DNA from: 1162T-S-0a-05 sp050299435
GTDB lineage: Bacteria > Pseudomonadota > Gammaproteobacteria > Pseudomonadales > Cellvibrionaceae
Length of the DNA stretch: 64,000 nucleotides
Reading direction: 5' to 3'
NCBI GenBank assembly: GCA_050299435.1
Contig: JBNKVX010000005.1
Coordinates: forward strand, 16,837-80,836
Within the stretch, counting starts at the first letter, position 1; each line of letters opens with the position of its first letter. A model generated the notes under the pieces. That model ran no database searches, was not told the origin of the DNA, and saw only the letters and a list, made by a program, of their open reading frames with translations. Made by a program: the position numbers and the translations under genes. This document shows, in pieces, positions 37,163 to 47,152 of this stretch.

Positions 37163-38206
37163 TTAATTTCCGTCATTAATCTTTGCTAGTGTTTCCATAT
37201 CCCACCTGGGAAACACTTCAACTTCCAAACCGTTTTCTTGTCCGGCCAACAAGCGCTGACAACCTGCAAAAGCGATCATTGCACCGTTGTCTGTACAAAA
37301 TGCCGGGCGTGCGTAATACACACGTTTATTAATTTTTGCCAGGGCCTTCTCCAGTTTTTCCCGTAAGCAGGTATTGGCTGACACGCCACCAGCAATAATT
37401 AAAGTTTGATGACCGGTTTGCTCTAGAGCACGGCGACATTTAATCACCAGGGTGTCCACCACTGCCTCCTGAAAGGCCATAGCAATATCGGCGCAGGTTT
37501 GATCATCTGGCAAACCGTTTTTCTGCGCATGCTCGCTCACTGTATTTAAGGTGAAAGTTTTCAAACCGCTAAAACTGAAATCCAAACCGGGCCTATCCAC
37601 CATGGGGCGTGGAAATTTAAAACGCCCCTTTGTTCCGCTTTCTGCTAATTTCGCAATATGCGGCCCGCCAGGATAATCCAAATCCAACATTTTGGCAGCT
37701 TTGTCAAAGGCTTCACCAGCCGCATCATCCAATGACTCGCCTAAAATGGTGTATTCACCAATATCATGAACATCCACCAACTGGGTGTGACCACCCGAAA
37801 CCAATAAAGCAACAAATGGAAAGTCCGGCGGCTTGTCCTCCAATAAAGGGGCCAGCAAATGTCCCTCCATATGATGAACACCAATGGCTTTGCAATTCCA
37901 GGCAAAAGCAAGAGAACGCCCAAAACTTGCGCCAACTAACAATGCCCCTATCAAGCCCGGACCCGCCGTATATGCGACGGCATCGATTGCGCCAGACTCT
38001 TCGGATTTGCTCTCGGCAAGTACTTCGCGAATCAAAGGCACCAGCTTACGAATATGATCACGAGAAGCCAACTCTGGCACCACACCGCCATATTCTGAAT
38101 GCTGAGCGACTTGGGAATACAATTTATGAGCGAGCAGTCCTTTTTCGCTATCGTAAACCGCTACACCAGTTTCATCACAGGATGTTTCAATTCCGAGCAC
38201 TCGCAT
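37163..38206 (-). CDS. tsaD: TsaD, tRNA t6A37 threonylcarbamoyltransferase
   Basis: TsaD transfers the threonylcarbamoyl group to A37 of ANN-decoding tRNAs, within the TsaBDE complex. The 347 residues have the metal-binding motif HMEGHLLAPLL, LLVSGGHTQLV of the ASKHA fold, and IAGGVSANTCLRE and FCTDNGAMIA at the end. It diverges from rpsU, which is the common arrangement, and heads tsaD-folB-folK. Confidence 0.96.
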   Translation of the reverse strand: MRVLGIETSCDETGVAVYDSEKGLLAHKLYSQVAQHSEYGGVVPELASRDHIRKLVPLIREVLAESKSEESGAIDAVAYTAGPGLIGALLVGASFGRSLAFAWNCKAIGVHHMEGHLLAPLLEDKPPDFPFVALLVSGGHTQLVDVHDIGEYTILGESLDDAAGEAFDKAAKMLDLDYPGGPHIAKLAESGTKGRFKFPRPMVDRPGLDFSFSGLKTFTLNTVSEHAQKNGLPDDQTCADIAMAFQEAVVDTLVIKCRRALEQTGHQTLIIAGGVSANTCLREKLEKALAKINKRVYYARPAFCTDNGAMIAFAGCQRLLAGQENGLEVEVFPRWDMETLAKINDGN

Positions 38207-38377
38207 TTATTGGCTTCACCTCCTCAAAAAGGGCTGGAACGATAGCATAAACCGCTAAAGCAGTGGAATCGGGGCTTGAAGCCGTACCGCTATGTGTATA
38301 AAATCGCGACCCCACGCAGGGAGTAATGTCTCCTCAGTGCATTGGTTAATTGATTTCCTTAATAAACAGGTACTTAT

Positions 38378-38593
38378 ATGCCTTCAGTCAAACTGAAAGA
38401 AAATGAACCTTTTGATGTCGCGTTGCGCCGCTTTAAGCGTTCTTGCGAGAAAGCAGGCGTTTTAGCAGAAGTTCGCCGTCGTGAATTTTACGAGAAGCCC
38501 ACTTCTGTAAGAAAACGCAAAGCTGCCGCCGCTGTTAAGCGCCACGCCAAAAAGGTCAGCCGCGAAAATCGCAAGTTCCAACGCCTTTATTAA
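38378..38593 (+). CDS. rpsU: Ribosomal protein bS21
   Basis: Small basic 71-residue ribosomal protein with SVKLKENEPFDVALRRFKRS and the arginine/lysine-rich tail ending NRKFQRLY, identical in layout to bS21. It starts the macromolecular synthesis operon rpsU-yqeY-dnaG-rpoD, divergent from tsaD. Confidence 0.98.
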   Translation: MPSVKLKENEPFDVALRRFKRSCEKAGVLAEVRRREFYEKPTSVRKRKAAAAVKRHAKKVSRENRKFQRLY

Positions 38594-38627
38594 TCTCTCA
38601 TTTTCACGCTAATCGAGTTAGCGCATT

Positions 38628-39074
38628 ATGAGCCAGCTTAAGGCCAGTATCTCAGAATCCGTCAAAGACGCCATGCGAGCCAAAGACAAGGCCCGCTTGG
38701 GCGTGTTGCGTATGATGATGTCTGAATTCAAACGTGTCGAAGTGGATGAGCGCATTGAACTGGATGACGCTCGCGTACTCGCAATACTCGACAAACAACT
38801 CAAGCAACGCAAAGACTCAGAAAAACAGTATCGCGATGCCGGTCGAGATGACTTAGCCGATCAAGAAAGTTTCGAAATCACTGTTATCCAGTCTTTTATG
38901 CCCGCGGGTTTGAGTGAAGAAGAGATAATCGCCATTCTAAAAGATGCCATTGCACAAACCGGCGCCGAATCAATGCGTGACATGGGAAAAGTGATGGGCA
39001 TTGTTAAACCCCAAGTCCAGGGTCGCGCAGACATGGGTGAAGTCAGCAAACTCGTTAAAAACTTATTGGGCTAA
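38628..39074 (+). CDS. yqeY: GatB/YqeY domain protein
   Basis: The 148-residue product consists of a stand-alone GatB/YqeY tail domain: VKDAMRAKDKARLGVLRMM, then a lysine- and glutamine-rich helix, QSFMPAGLSEEEI, and GKVMGIVKPQVQGRADM. Related domains bind tRNA in GatB. Its role in the rpsU-dnaG-rpoD operon is not established. Confidence 0.93.
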   Translation: MSQLKASISESVKDAMRAKDKARLGVLRMMMSEFKRVEVDERIELDDARVLAILDKQLKQRKDSEKQYRDAGRDDLADQESFEITVIQSFMPAGLSEEEIIAILKDAIAQTGAESMRDMGKVMGIVKPQVQGRADMGEVSKLVKNLLG

Positions 39075-39166
39075 AATCTCAGCAATCCCGCTAATACGGG
39101 ACTCACATTAGATTCAGCCAAATCGATTCTGCTATTTTGCCCGCTGCTGTAATACACTCTTTACCT

Positions 39167-41041
39167 ATGTCCCGCATTCCACAAAATTTCATTGATGACT
39201 TGTTAAATCGGCTCGATATCGTCGAAGTTGTTGATCATAGGGTCAAACTGAAGAAATCCGGCAAAAATTACAGTGCATGCTGTCCCTTTCACGAGGAAAA
39301 AACCCCCTCTTTTACCGTTAGCCCAGACAAACAGTTTTATTACTGTTTTGGCTGCGGTGCCACTGGCAATGCCATTGGATTTCTCATGGAATATGAAAGA
39401 CAGGGTTTTGTGGATGCAGTAGAAAGCCTGGCGAAAACAGCCGGGCTGGAAGTCCCTAAAGAGCAGCAAAATGAAAAGCAGCTTGAACGGGAGAGCCGCA
39501 GCAAAGCGCTGTATAAAGTACTCGAAAAGGCCAACAACTATTACCAACAGCAACTGCGTGAACATCCCCATAGGCATCGCGCAGTTCAGTATTTAAAAAA
39601 TCGGGGCCTTAGCGGCCAAATCGCAAAAGGCTTTGGTATTGGCTATGCCCCACCAGGCTGGGACAATCTATTGCAAAAACTCGGGCTCAGCGAAGGCGAG
39701 ATACATATCCTGGTAGAAAGTGGACTCGTTATCCACAAACAGGAAGAAAGCAAAACCTACGACCGTTTTCGCGACCGTATTATGTTCCCCATCAAGGACA
39801 CTCGCGGACGCGTAATTGGTTTTGGAGGCCGCGTTCTCAACAACGAAAAACCCAAATACCTCAATTCACCCGAGACCCCCGTTTTCCAGAAAGGCTCCGA
39901 GCTCTACGGCTTATATGAAGCGCGCCAAAGCAAGCATAGCCCCGAAAGCCTGGTGGTTGTGGAAGGCTACATGGATGTGATTGCCCTCGCACAATACGAC
40001 ATCAATAATGCAGTGGCGACCTTGGGCACCGCCTGTGGAGAAGAACACCTCAAACTGGCCTTCCGCTATGTGAGTGAAGTGGTGTTTTGCTTCGACGGAG
40101 ACAATGCTGGCAGAACTGCGGCCAAACGCGCACTTTTGGCATCACTTTCAGCAATGGAAGATGGCAGACAAATACGCTTTCTGTTTTTACCCGAAGGCCA
40201 GGACCCGGATTCTCTGGTGAGACAAATTGGCCAGGATCGCTTTCTCGCGCAAATCAAATCGGCACTTCCCCTCGAAGACTTCCTCTTTGATGTTGCAGCT
40301 GAAAACCTGGATATCTCAAGCATGGAGGGAAGGGCACGCTTCAGCAAAATCGCCGCTCCTCTTCTGAACAAACTACCAAATGGCGTATATCGGGAACTCA
40401 TGTTTTCCAACCTTGCCAAACGCACTGGCCTGGAAAGAGATGTGCTGCAGGAGCTGACACAAGAAAAAATCAAACTGGAAATTGAAGAAGTCGGAGACGA
40501 GACAGCGGGCCCGGAAGATCCTCAAGGTCAAACACATCCTTCGTCAAACCCAGAAACCAGCACCGTAACAGCTATTCCACGATCGGCCGTTCGCCTCAAT
40601 CCGGTGTTGAGTGCGACAATATTGTTACTCGACAACCCCGAACTCGCCGCCGAATCTAGCCCCCATCTACAACGCTTTGAACACGCCGACGCTGATACTC
40701 AGCGGCTCTACACCCTGCTCGATTACATTGATTCGCGTCCAAATTGCAATTTCAACAGCATTATCGGTTTTTGGGGAGCCAAATTCGGCACTGAATCGAT
40801 GAGAGAACTGAGCGGGCTGGTGGCCAACCCCTTTATGGGCAGCAGCAAGAACCAACCCAGCTATGACAGCCAAAAAGAGCTGGAAGCGGCTTTCAGCAAA
40901 ATCAACGCTCATTACCGCAAACAGCAGAATCAACGGGAACTCGCTGAGCTGAATTCTCTGGGGCCCAAAAATCTCAGCGAAGACCAAAAACAGCGATTAA
41001 AGGAACTCACTCGGGCAGTTGTAATCAAAAGCCCAACTTAA
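39167..41041 (+). CDS. dnaG: DnaG, DNA primase
   Basis: DnaG makes RNA primers at the replication fork. The 624-residue protein has an N-terminal zinc ribbon (CCPFHEEKTPSF with the CFGCGATGN knuckle), a TOPRIM core with VVVEGYMDVIA and FCFDGDNAGRTAA, and a C-terminal DnaB-binding region. The region near residues 445-480 is a Pro/Ser/Thr-rich linker. I use the ATG at 39167 (MSRIPQNFID), as in the family. Confidence 0.97.
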   Translation: MSRIPQNFIDDLLNRLDIVEVVDHRVKLKKSGKNYSACCPFHEEKTPSFTVSPDKQFYYCFGCGATGNAIGFLMEYERQGFVDAVESLAKTAGLEVPKEQQNEKQLERESRSKALYKVLEKANNYYQQQLREHPHRHRAVQYLKNRGLSGQIAKGFGIGYAPPGWDNLLQKLGLSEGEIHILVESGLVIHKQEESKTYDRFRDRIMFPIKDTRGRVIGFGGRVLNNEKPKYLNSPETPVFQKGSELYGLYEARQSKHSPESLVVVEGYMDVIALAQYDINNAVATLGTACGEEHLKLAFRYVSEVVFCFDGDNAGRTAAKRALLASLSAMEDGRQIRFLFLPEGQDPDSLVRQIGQDRFLAQIKSALPLEDFLFDVAAENLDISSMEGRARFSKIAAPLLNKLPNGVYRELMFSNLAKRTGLERDVLQELTQEKIKLEIEEVGDETAGPEDPQGQTHPSSNPETSTVTAIPRSAVRLNPVLSATILLLDNPELAAESSPHLQRFEHADADTQRLYTLLDYIDSRPNCNFNSIIGFWGAKFGTESMRELSGLVANPFMGSSKNQPSYDSQKELEAAFSKINAHYRKQQNQRELAELNSLGPKNLSEDQKQRLKELTRAVVIKSPT

Positions 41042-41166
41042 AAGCGCAAGATCAGACTCACTGTTTAATGAAATGCCCCTTGATTTCCCTAGATAGCGAC
41101 ACCATATCCCGCTATAATCGCCGGCTACTCAAAAACCGCCTCTATTTACACGCCACAGGAACCTGA

Positions 41167-42990
41167 ATGAGCGAACAGGACCAGAAGCAGTCTCGTATTA
41201 AAGAACTGATCACCAAAGGCCGAGAACAAGGCTATTTAACTTACGACGAAGTTAACGATCACCTTCCAGATGATATTAGCGATCCAGATCAGGTTGAAGA
41301 CATTATTCAAATGATCAACGACATGGGCATTCGTGTATACGAAGTTGCGCCCGATGCCGATGAACTATTGATGACAGATGGCGAAGCCTCGCCGGACGAA
41401 ATTGCAGCTGCCGAAGCGGCCGCTGCTTTGGCTGCAGTCGAAACCGAAGCGGGACGAACTACCGACCCTGTGCGCATGTATATGCGCGAAATGGGCACCG
41501 TGGAACTCCTCACCCGCGAAGGCGAAATTGCGATTGCCAAACGCATTGAAGAAGGTTTGCGCGAACTCATGCACGCTTTGGCGCTTTGGCCGAACGCGGT
41601 GCAAACCATTATGGATGAATATGATCTCGTTGAAAAAGAAGAACGTCGCCTTAGTGACGTTATCAGTGGCTGGCTAGACCCTACTGACGACGTCCAGGCC
41701 GCAACTCCCATCGGTGCGAAAACTGACGACAAATCAGACGATGATGACGACACAGACGACGACGAAGAAGAAAATACCGGAATAGATCCCGAATACGCCG
41801 CTGAACGTTTTGACGAACTGCGTAAACAGCTTGCAAAAGCCAACAAAGCCATCAAAAAACAAGGTCATGAAGGTAAAGCAGCAGGAAAGGAACTCGAAGC
41901 GCTCGGCGAAATTTTCAAGTTCTTCAAATTGCCCCCACGTCAATTTGACCCAATCTACGCATTGGCTCGTGATGTGCTCACACGCATTCGCATGGAAGAA
42001 CGCGAAATCATTCGTATTTGCGTACACCGCGCCGGCATGCCAAAAACCACCTTTGTGAAGGAATTTCCTGGCAACGAGTCAAACGAAAAATGGATTCCAA
42101 CTGTTATTAAGAAAAAGCGTGAATATTCCGACGCACTGCGTGGCTATCAGGAAGAAATCCTGCGCGCACAACGCAAATTAGTTCAGATCGAAGAAGAAAC
42201 CGGTTTAAGTCTGCCCACCATTAAAGAAATTAATCGTCGTATGTCTATCGGCGAAGCGCGTGCACGTCGGGCGAAAAAAGAAATGGTGGAAGCGAACTTG
42301 CGCTTGGTGATCTCAATTGCGAAAAAATACACAAACCGTGGCTTACAATTCCTCGACCTGATTCAGGAAGGCAACATCGGTTTGATGAAAGCGGTAGATA
42401 AATTTGAATACCGTCGTGGTTATAAGTTTTCAACCTACGCCACCTGGTGGATTCGTCAGGCCATCACACGATCAATCGCAGACCAGGCTCGCACCATTCG
42501 TATTCCCGTGCACATGATTGAAACCATCAACAAACTCAATCGTATTTCACGCCAAATGCTGCAAGAAATGGGACGCGAACCCACGCCAGAAGAACTCGGC
42601 GAACGCATGGAAATGCCTGAAGACAAAGTGCGCAAGGTATTAAAAATTGCCAAAGAACCCATCTCTATGGAAACCCCCATTGGCGATGACGAAGATTCAC
42701 ATCTGGGTGACTTTATTGAAGACATTTCAATTACTTCGCCAGTGGAATCAGCCACTACCCAAGGTTTGATGGAAGCGACTAAATCTGTGCTTTCCGGACT
42801 GACGGCGCGTGAAGCAAAAGTGTTGCGTATGCGTTTCGGCATCGACATGAATACCGACCACACTTTGGAAGAAGTGGGTAAGCAATTCGACGTAACCCGC
42901 GAACGTATTCGTCAGATTGAGGCTAAAGCTTTGAGAAAACTGCGCCACCCCAGTCGTTCAGACCACCTTCGTGGGTTTTTGGACGAATAA
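41167..42990 (+). CDS. rpoD: RpoD, primary sigma factor sigma-70
   Basis: The vegetative sigma factor, 607 residues. Region 1.1 is at the N-terminus (RIKELITKGREQGYLTYDEV), region 1.2 at RTTDPVRMYMREMGTVELL, and a long acidic non-conserved region (about 190-205, DDKSDDDDDTDDDEEE) follows. Regions 2 to 4 include KKYTNRGLQFLDLIQEGNIG, YATWWIRQAITRSIADQ and the helix-turn-helix TLEEVGKQFDVTRERIRQIE. It ends the rpsU operon and is followed by two hairpin terminators. Confidence 0.98.
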   Translation: MSEQDQKQSRIKELITKGREQGYLTYDEVNDHLPDDISDPDQVEDIIQMINDMGIRVYEVAPDADELLMTDGEASPDEIAAAEAAAALAAVETEAGRTTDPVRMYMREMGTVELLTREGEIAIAKRIEEGLRELMHALALWPNAVQTIMDEYDLVEKEERRLSDVISGWLDPTDDVQAATPIGAKTDDKSDDDDDTDDDEEENTGIDPEYAAERFDELRKQLAKANKAIKKQGHEGKAAGKELEALGEIFKFFKLPPRQFDPIYALARDVLTRIRMEEREIIRICVHRAGMPKTTFVKEFPGNESNEKWIPTVIKKKREYSDALRGYQEEILRAQRKLVQIEEETGLSLPTIKEINRRMSIGEARARRAKKEMVEANLRLVISIAKKYTNRGLQFLDLIQEGNIGLMKAVDKFEYRRGYKFSTYATWWIRQAITRSIADQARTIRIPVHMIETINKLNRISRQMLQEMGREPTPEELGERMEMPEDKVRKVLKIAKEPISMETPIGDDEDSHLGDFIEDISITSPVESATTQGLMEATKSVLSGLTAREAKVLRMRFGIDMNTDHTLEEVGKQFDVTRERIRQIEAKALRKLRHPSRSDHLRGFLDE

Positions 42991-43025
42991 CACGTACGGC
43001 AATTCAGTCTGGAAATACACTACAC

Positions 43026-43049
43026 GGCGCACTATAATGCGCCGCTGTT
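43026..43049 (+). terminator. rpoD terminator
   Basis: GGCGCA (43026-43031) pairs with TGCGCC (43038-43043) over a 6-nt loop, followed within six bases by a T-run. It lies 36 bp after the rpoD stop. Confidence 0.75.
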
Positions 43050-43062
43050 TTTTGCAGCGTTT

Positions 43063-43089
43063 AATCTCGGTTGAGCACCGAGATTTTTT
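43063..43089 (+). terminator. Second hairpin terminator after rpoD
   Basis: AATCTCGG (43063-43070) pairs with CCGAGATT (43078-43085), followed by a T-run. It backs up the first rpoD terminator and insulates the tRNA gene downstream. Confidence 0.8.
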
Positions 43090-43192
43090 CTTGTGACAAG
43101 GAGCCGCGCAATTGAAGGAAGGAGCATACATAATGTATGTGACTGACTGAAATGAGCAAGCGACGACGCCACTAGGAAAAAGATCAAGCTCA

Positions 43193-43269
43193 GGGCCCTT
43201 AGCTCAGTTGGTTAGAGCATCCGACTCATAATCGGCAGGTCCCCAGTTCAAGTCTGGGAGGGCCCACCA
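43193..43269 (+). tRNA. tRNA-Ile(CAT), lysidine type
   Basis: A 77-nt gene with a perfect acceptor stem GGGCCCT/AGGGCCC, encoded CCA, D-arm AGCTCAGTTGGTTAGAGC, anticodon loop CTCATAA and T-loop TTCAAGT. Its overall sequence is closer to E. coli tRNA-Ile2 than to either methionine tRNA, so CAT is probably converted to lysidine-AT by TilS. A Met reading cannot be fully excluded. Confidence 0.88.
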
Positions 43270-43273
43270 TATT

Positions 43274-43303
43274 AAGTCCCGAACCGAACAGGTTTCGGGG
43301 CTT
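43274..43303 (+). terminator. Hairpin after tRNA-Ile
   Basis: An imperfect 12-bp stem with core CCCGAACC/GGTTTCGGG and short loop GAACA, immediately after the tRNA CCA. The T-rich tail is weak. Confidence 0.6.
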
Positions 43304-43376
43304 TATGCTTTCCCACAACAAATAAATCCAGATTTTCTAATTCAAGACAACAGAATATCCTCGGGAAACTCCTAAT

Positions 43377-43730
43377 ATGAAGATACTCACTCTAATTTTA
43401 TTTGTATTATTGTCCGGCTGTATTCAAGCCGACGAAAAAGAGGAAACGCCATTCCTGCAGCTCATAACAGCAATAAACACCAACGACCAGGAATTGTTCC
43501 GCTCCGTGTATTCCGAAAAAATAAGGAAGTCGGGAGAATATTCCGACTGGTCTAAAAATTTTTCCGAAGCAAAAATTAATGTTCATAAAATTTTCGGCGA
43601 CCCTATTGATCCGGAAGAATTCACCTTCAAGGTTGAAGGAAATAAGCTAAGGGTAACTTTCAAGGGAGAACGTGTACGAAGTTTTAGAATTGTAAAAGAG
43701 AAAAATAGTTGGAAGCTTGACCAAAGGTAA
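43377..43730 (+). CDS. Small lipoprotein, unknown function
   Basis: The 117-residue product has a type II signal with lipobox LLSGC (Cys15), then a small acidic/aromatic domain that could adopt a cystatin- or NTF2-like fold (LITAINTNDQELFRSVYS ... FRIVKEKNSWKLDQ). No family is assigned with confidence. It stands alone downstream of tRNA-Ile at the start of an accessory stretch. Confidence 0.65.
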   Translation: MKILTLILFVLLSGCIQADEKEETPFLQLITAINTNDQELFRSVYSEKIRKSGEYSDWSKNFSEAKINVHKIFGDPIDPEEFTFKVEGNKLRVTFKGERVRSFRIVKEKNSWKLDQR

Positions 43731-43847
43731 ACCAAATGCGCCCCACCTCCTTGAGATCTCAATCCCGCTACATTAACTGGAAATCTCAACAAGGTTAAGG
43801 CGCTGGTTTTGGCTACCGAGTTTGTGGTGTGTCGGTATTTTCAATTA

Positions 43848-44957
43848 TTACCACTTGTGTATAACGTTGCCGCCACCATCGACAATATCTTCATTGACGT
43901 TAAAGATTTGCTGATCAGACGGGTACCCACCATTCTCCTTATAAAGAAAGACTTCATTATCAGCATAGAAACCCTCAATATCTGTGTATTCTTTTTCCCT
44001 GGTCCAAAGTACTTTATTCCACTGGCTGAAGCGATTGCGGAGCACTTCAAACTGAACATGGGGCTCCTGAGAGGAAATACCGATTGCATGATAACCCGAG
44101 GCTGCCTGCTGAACCGATTCGTTAAATTTGCCATCACGAACAATAATGCTGCAGTTGTCATCGCAATGCGCTGATATCGCCGAAGATTTAACGTGAGGTC
44201 TATAGCGATCAGTCATGTACGATATGCTTGGCGCTTTAATGTCAATTGTAGAGTACTCTCCCGCTGATACCGCCATCGCATTATTAAAGGGACGTTCAAA
44301 ATGTGATTTGTTATAAAACTTTTGAATTTTCGCACCGGTAATATAGATATTTGCATTGTCTCCAACATTTGCATCTATCCCCCGGAGGCTTGAAAACGGA
44401 TAGGATGAATCTGTTCTAAACTTTTCTAACCATGGGCGTATTAAGGTGATATCGTTTTTGACACCGAAAATATCGATTCCTGAATGACGAATATCGCTTA
44501 TTCTTGCATCACTAATATAGACACTATCTACGATCCCGATATGAATACCGATAGAAAAATTATTAAGCTGCACATTGTTTAGTATGATATCCGCACCTCT
44601 GCGCTTGGCAAAAATACCAACATCGATTTCGTTATCTACTCTTGTTGGATTGATATTTTTAATTCTACTTATAAATTTAATTCGCGCCCTGATCGCCTCT
44701 ATGTTGATCGCAGGGCGGATTCGGGGCCTTAGTGGATTGCCTTCATGGTCAGAACCGGCGTAAGCCTCAACATCCAACAATATTGCATTTTCCGGGTCGA
44801 ACTCAATAGTTCCTGTATTGTTGTGAACACAATAGGTTTTATCGTTCTGATCTACCGTGAATGGCACCGAAGAGATATAAATATCGCACGCCGCCATCAC
44901 ATAGGAAGAAAATATTATGCAGCCAAAACATAACGCAAAACGAAAGAAGGTATTCAT
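43848..44957 (-). CDS. Secreted protein with parallel beta-helix features
   Basis: The 369-residue product has a signal peptide (about 1-22, ending YVMAACD) and a repetitive short-strand pattern in its middle: IILNNVQLNNFSIGIHIGI, VYISDARISDIRHSGIDIFG. This is typical of right-handed parallel beta-helices of the pectate-lyase superfamily. No lyase catalytic motif is recognisable. Function is unknown; carbohydrate binding or surface attachment is possible. Confidence 0.65.
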   Translation of the reverse strand: MNTFFRFALCFGCIIFSSYVMAACDIYISSVPFTVDQNDKTYCVHNNTGTIEFDPENAILLDVEAYAGSDHEGNPLRPRIRPAINIEAIRARIKFISRIKNINPTRVDNEIDVGIFAKRRGADIILNNVQLNNFSIGIHIGIVDSVYISDARISDIRHSGIDIFGVKNDITLIRPWLEKFRTDSSYPFSSLRGIDANVGDNANIYITGAKIQKFYNKSHFERPFNNAMAVSAGEYSTIDIKAPSISYMTDRYRPHVKSSAISAHCDDNCSIIVRDGKFNESVQQAASGYHAIGISSQEPHVQFEVLRNRFSQWNKVLWTREKEYTDIEGFYADNEVFLYKENGGYPSDQQIFNVNEDIVDGGGNVIHKW

Positions 44958-45412
44958 TTTCTAAGTACTCCTTAATTGGTATTAATTAACCGCAGATAAG
45001 CGGTGTCAATCTACATTTATTTGTAATAAGTATTTTTTTCGGAAGGTAGAACACAGGATTCACATAGCCGTGTAATCGCGCGCCAGATTGTGATAGTTCT
45101 CAATTCTTCAAAAATTGGAGCATCGCCGTCGGTTTCCGAGCCCTTCCCCCCGAGCTAGAGACATGTGCGCACTGCTGCTCATATATGTCTTCAACTACTG
45201 GAAGTGAAAGTGTGTCCGAATACGCCAGACTTTTTCATCTAGAAGAAATGTGTTTTGATAAGAAGCCCACAAAACGGCTTTATTTGGAAGAAGTTTGATT
45301 CCAGATAATCACAGTATTTCCAATGGTGCTCAATTTGCTCACAATTCATCAAATTTGATAGCGTAATTTTTTCAGGTGACACCATGAATTCGGCGATAAA
45401 ACAAAGGCATTA
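44958..45412. other. Intergenic region, 455 bp
   Basis: No supported gene. Two small hairpins are visible: ACCGC/GCGGT near 44990-45005 and AAGCC/GGCTT near 45268-45286. Promoter sequence for the leftward beta-helix gene is expected in the first 100 bp. Nothing else is recognised. Confidence 0.4.
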
Positions 45413-46888
45413 TTATGGTGAAACGCACCCATTGAAGACATTCTCGCAGCCAATGGAAATACCAATTATCTTGATCGTACCTGCAATTTTTTCGCCCTTG
45501 GCGATAACACCAATCTGCATATAATCGTTCTCGCCAAGAATGAACGTCTCAATGTCGGAGGCTAACACGCAGCTTTGTGTCATACCGCCAATAACAAGAT
45601 CTTCGTTGTGCACCCAGCACGACCACTCACCGGACCAATTCTTCTGCAAACGCTGTGCATAGGGTTGTATCTCTGCGCCTGAGTTGATGAAAGCATCATC
45701 AACCTCGAAGGTGAACGAAAGTGTTGCATTTTCAAGATTGATAGGTCCCCTCAAGGTTGTCGCTAAAAACTGTCCCTGTGTTCTTGGCCAATACTTGGCC
45801 CCTTCTCGTTTGAGGTTTGCGGGCTTGGTGTACCAATGATCCTCATTCATTGATACTTGAAAAGGATATTGAATACTTGCTTCGTGGATTGTCAGCACTC
45901 CCGCCAAGTCATTATTCCGACCAGCTCGAACACCAATTCTAAATACCTCATTGTCAGGCACCTGGAAAATTGGGCCAGGCTTATCCAGCAGGCACTCATA
46001 CACATTGGGCTCCTGCGTGATATTTTCGAATTTACAAAGCTTCTCAGCAAAGGGATCCATACCTTGCTCAGCAGCCAAGGTGAGCATGCCTATCTGTGAA
46101 TAGTACGTCTCATCCACGGACACTGTCATTCGTAACATTGCTCCCTGTAAGAAATCCGGGCCCCGAATGTGCGTCATTACGTAGCCAGTTGTCTTTTCCA
46201 CGTTGAAATGCAATAAGTTTTTATCGATTTTTATGGATTCTTCGCGCTCATGAGGCGTCCACCATCCTTCGCTCAAATTTAATTCTCTAATTAGCTTCCG
46301 TTCCACTTGAGGAGCGCTTTCGAGATTATCGAGAAAGGCTAAATCAGCGGGATTATCAAAGGATTGAGATTGGCCGGAATAATCCGCCCCCAAGTGGAAA
46401 TATAAAACCAACAAACTCAAACCGAAAAGTAGCAACGACACGCTCGCTAAATTGATGACGGCTTGAGGCACCGATTTTTTGCGCTCACCAACACTCGTTG
46501 CGTCAACAGCATCGATACTTTGTCGATTGTCTATAGCGGCATTTTTTCTGGTTTCCAGGTCTTCACCAGGCAGCTCACCTACAACAGTAATTGTTGCCAC
46601 CAAACGAAAACCTTTGCCATGGATTGTTTTAATCATATCTCCTGATCGGGCACGAAAAAGAACGCTCCGTAAATCAGCAATAACACGGCTCAAAGCCCAA
46701 TTAGATACCTTTCTATCGGGCCAAAGTGTTGCAAGCAGGAGTTCACGACTGACTATTTCGGGGCTATGCTCAACCAGTAGAGCAAATGTATCCACCAATC
46801 TGGGATTTTCACTAAGCAACTCGCCGCTCTCCCCAAAAAGTAATTTATTTTGAGTATCAAGCCTCAGTGAGCCAACATTAACGTGCAT
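45413..46888 (-). CDS. CadC/ToxR-like membrane-anchored winged-helix regulator
   Basis: The 491-residue product begins with an OmpR-type winged-helix domain (residues about 5-100) including SRELLLATLWPDRKVSNWALSR and IKTIHGKGFRLVA. A linker, a single membrane helix (about 150-172, LLLFGLSLLVLYFHLG) and a 310-residue periplasmic domain follow. The periplasmic part has two repeats (MRMTVSVDETYYSQIGM and SFTFEVDDAFINSGAE), a beta-rich duplicated sensor I cannot assign. It may control the neighbouring protease or beta-helix genes. That is inference from location. Confidence 0.78.
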   Translation of the reverse strand: MHVNVGSLRLDTQNKLLFGESGELLSENPRLVDTFALLVEHSPEIVSRELLLATLWPDRKVSNWALSRVIADLRSVLFRARSGDMIKTIHGKGFRLVATITVVGELPGEDLETRKNAAIDNRQSIDAVDATSVGERKKSVPQAVINLASVSLLLFGLSLLVLYFHLGADYSGQSQSFDNPADLAFLDNLESAPQVERKLIRELNLSEGWWTPHEREESIKIDKNLLHFNVEKTTGYVMTHIRGPDFLQGAMLRMTVSVDETYYSQIGMLTLAAEQGMDPFAEKLCKFENITQEPNVYECLLDKPGPIFQVPDNEVFRIGVRAGRNNDLAGVLTIHEASIQYPFQVSMNEDHWYTKPANLKREGAKYWPRTQGQFLATTLRGPINLENATLSFTFEVDDAFINSGAEIQPYAQRLQKNWSGEWSCWVHNEDLVIGGMTQSCVLASDIETFILGENDYMQIGVIAKGEKIAGTIKIIGISIGCENVFNGCVSP

Positions 46889-47152
46889 GAATCATCTCCG
46901 CGTGCCTTCAAATATTTTTTTCACTTTTAGAACAGGTTTTTGTTATGCTCAGCAATATTTTAAATTTTGGGATATTGTTTTTAAGCACACGCCGACTCAA
47001 AAGTTAACGACTGTTAACACTAGTTAATGCCGTAAATAGTATTAGACAAGTACGATTGCATTAGGAACTCTGCCCCTTGATTTCTCAATTGAGAAGACGT
47101 GCTTGAGTCGCTGCATCCAGATTATAACCGCTGGATAATTCCTACATAAATA
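46889..47152. other. Promoter region of the membrane regulator
   Basis: About 260 bp between the regulator start and the terminator of the broken protease gene. It is AT-rich near 46915-46990. It probably contains the leftward promoter of the regulator gene; no operator could be defined. Confidence 0.4.

Noticed and set aside
37630..38250. Plus-strand 206-codon frame inside tsaD
   Set aside because: Antisense shadow; tsaD is complete with all motifs on the minus strand.
41307..41855. Minus-strand serine-rich 182-codon frame inside rpoD
   Set aside because: Antisense of the acidic region of sigma-70; low-complexity reflection only.
43809..44174. Plus-strand 121-codon frame
   Set aside because: Lies antisense within the secreted beta-helix gene, which has a signal peptide and a plausible start.
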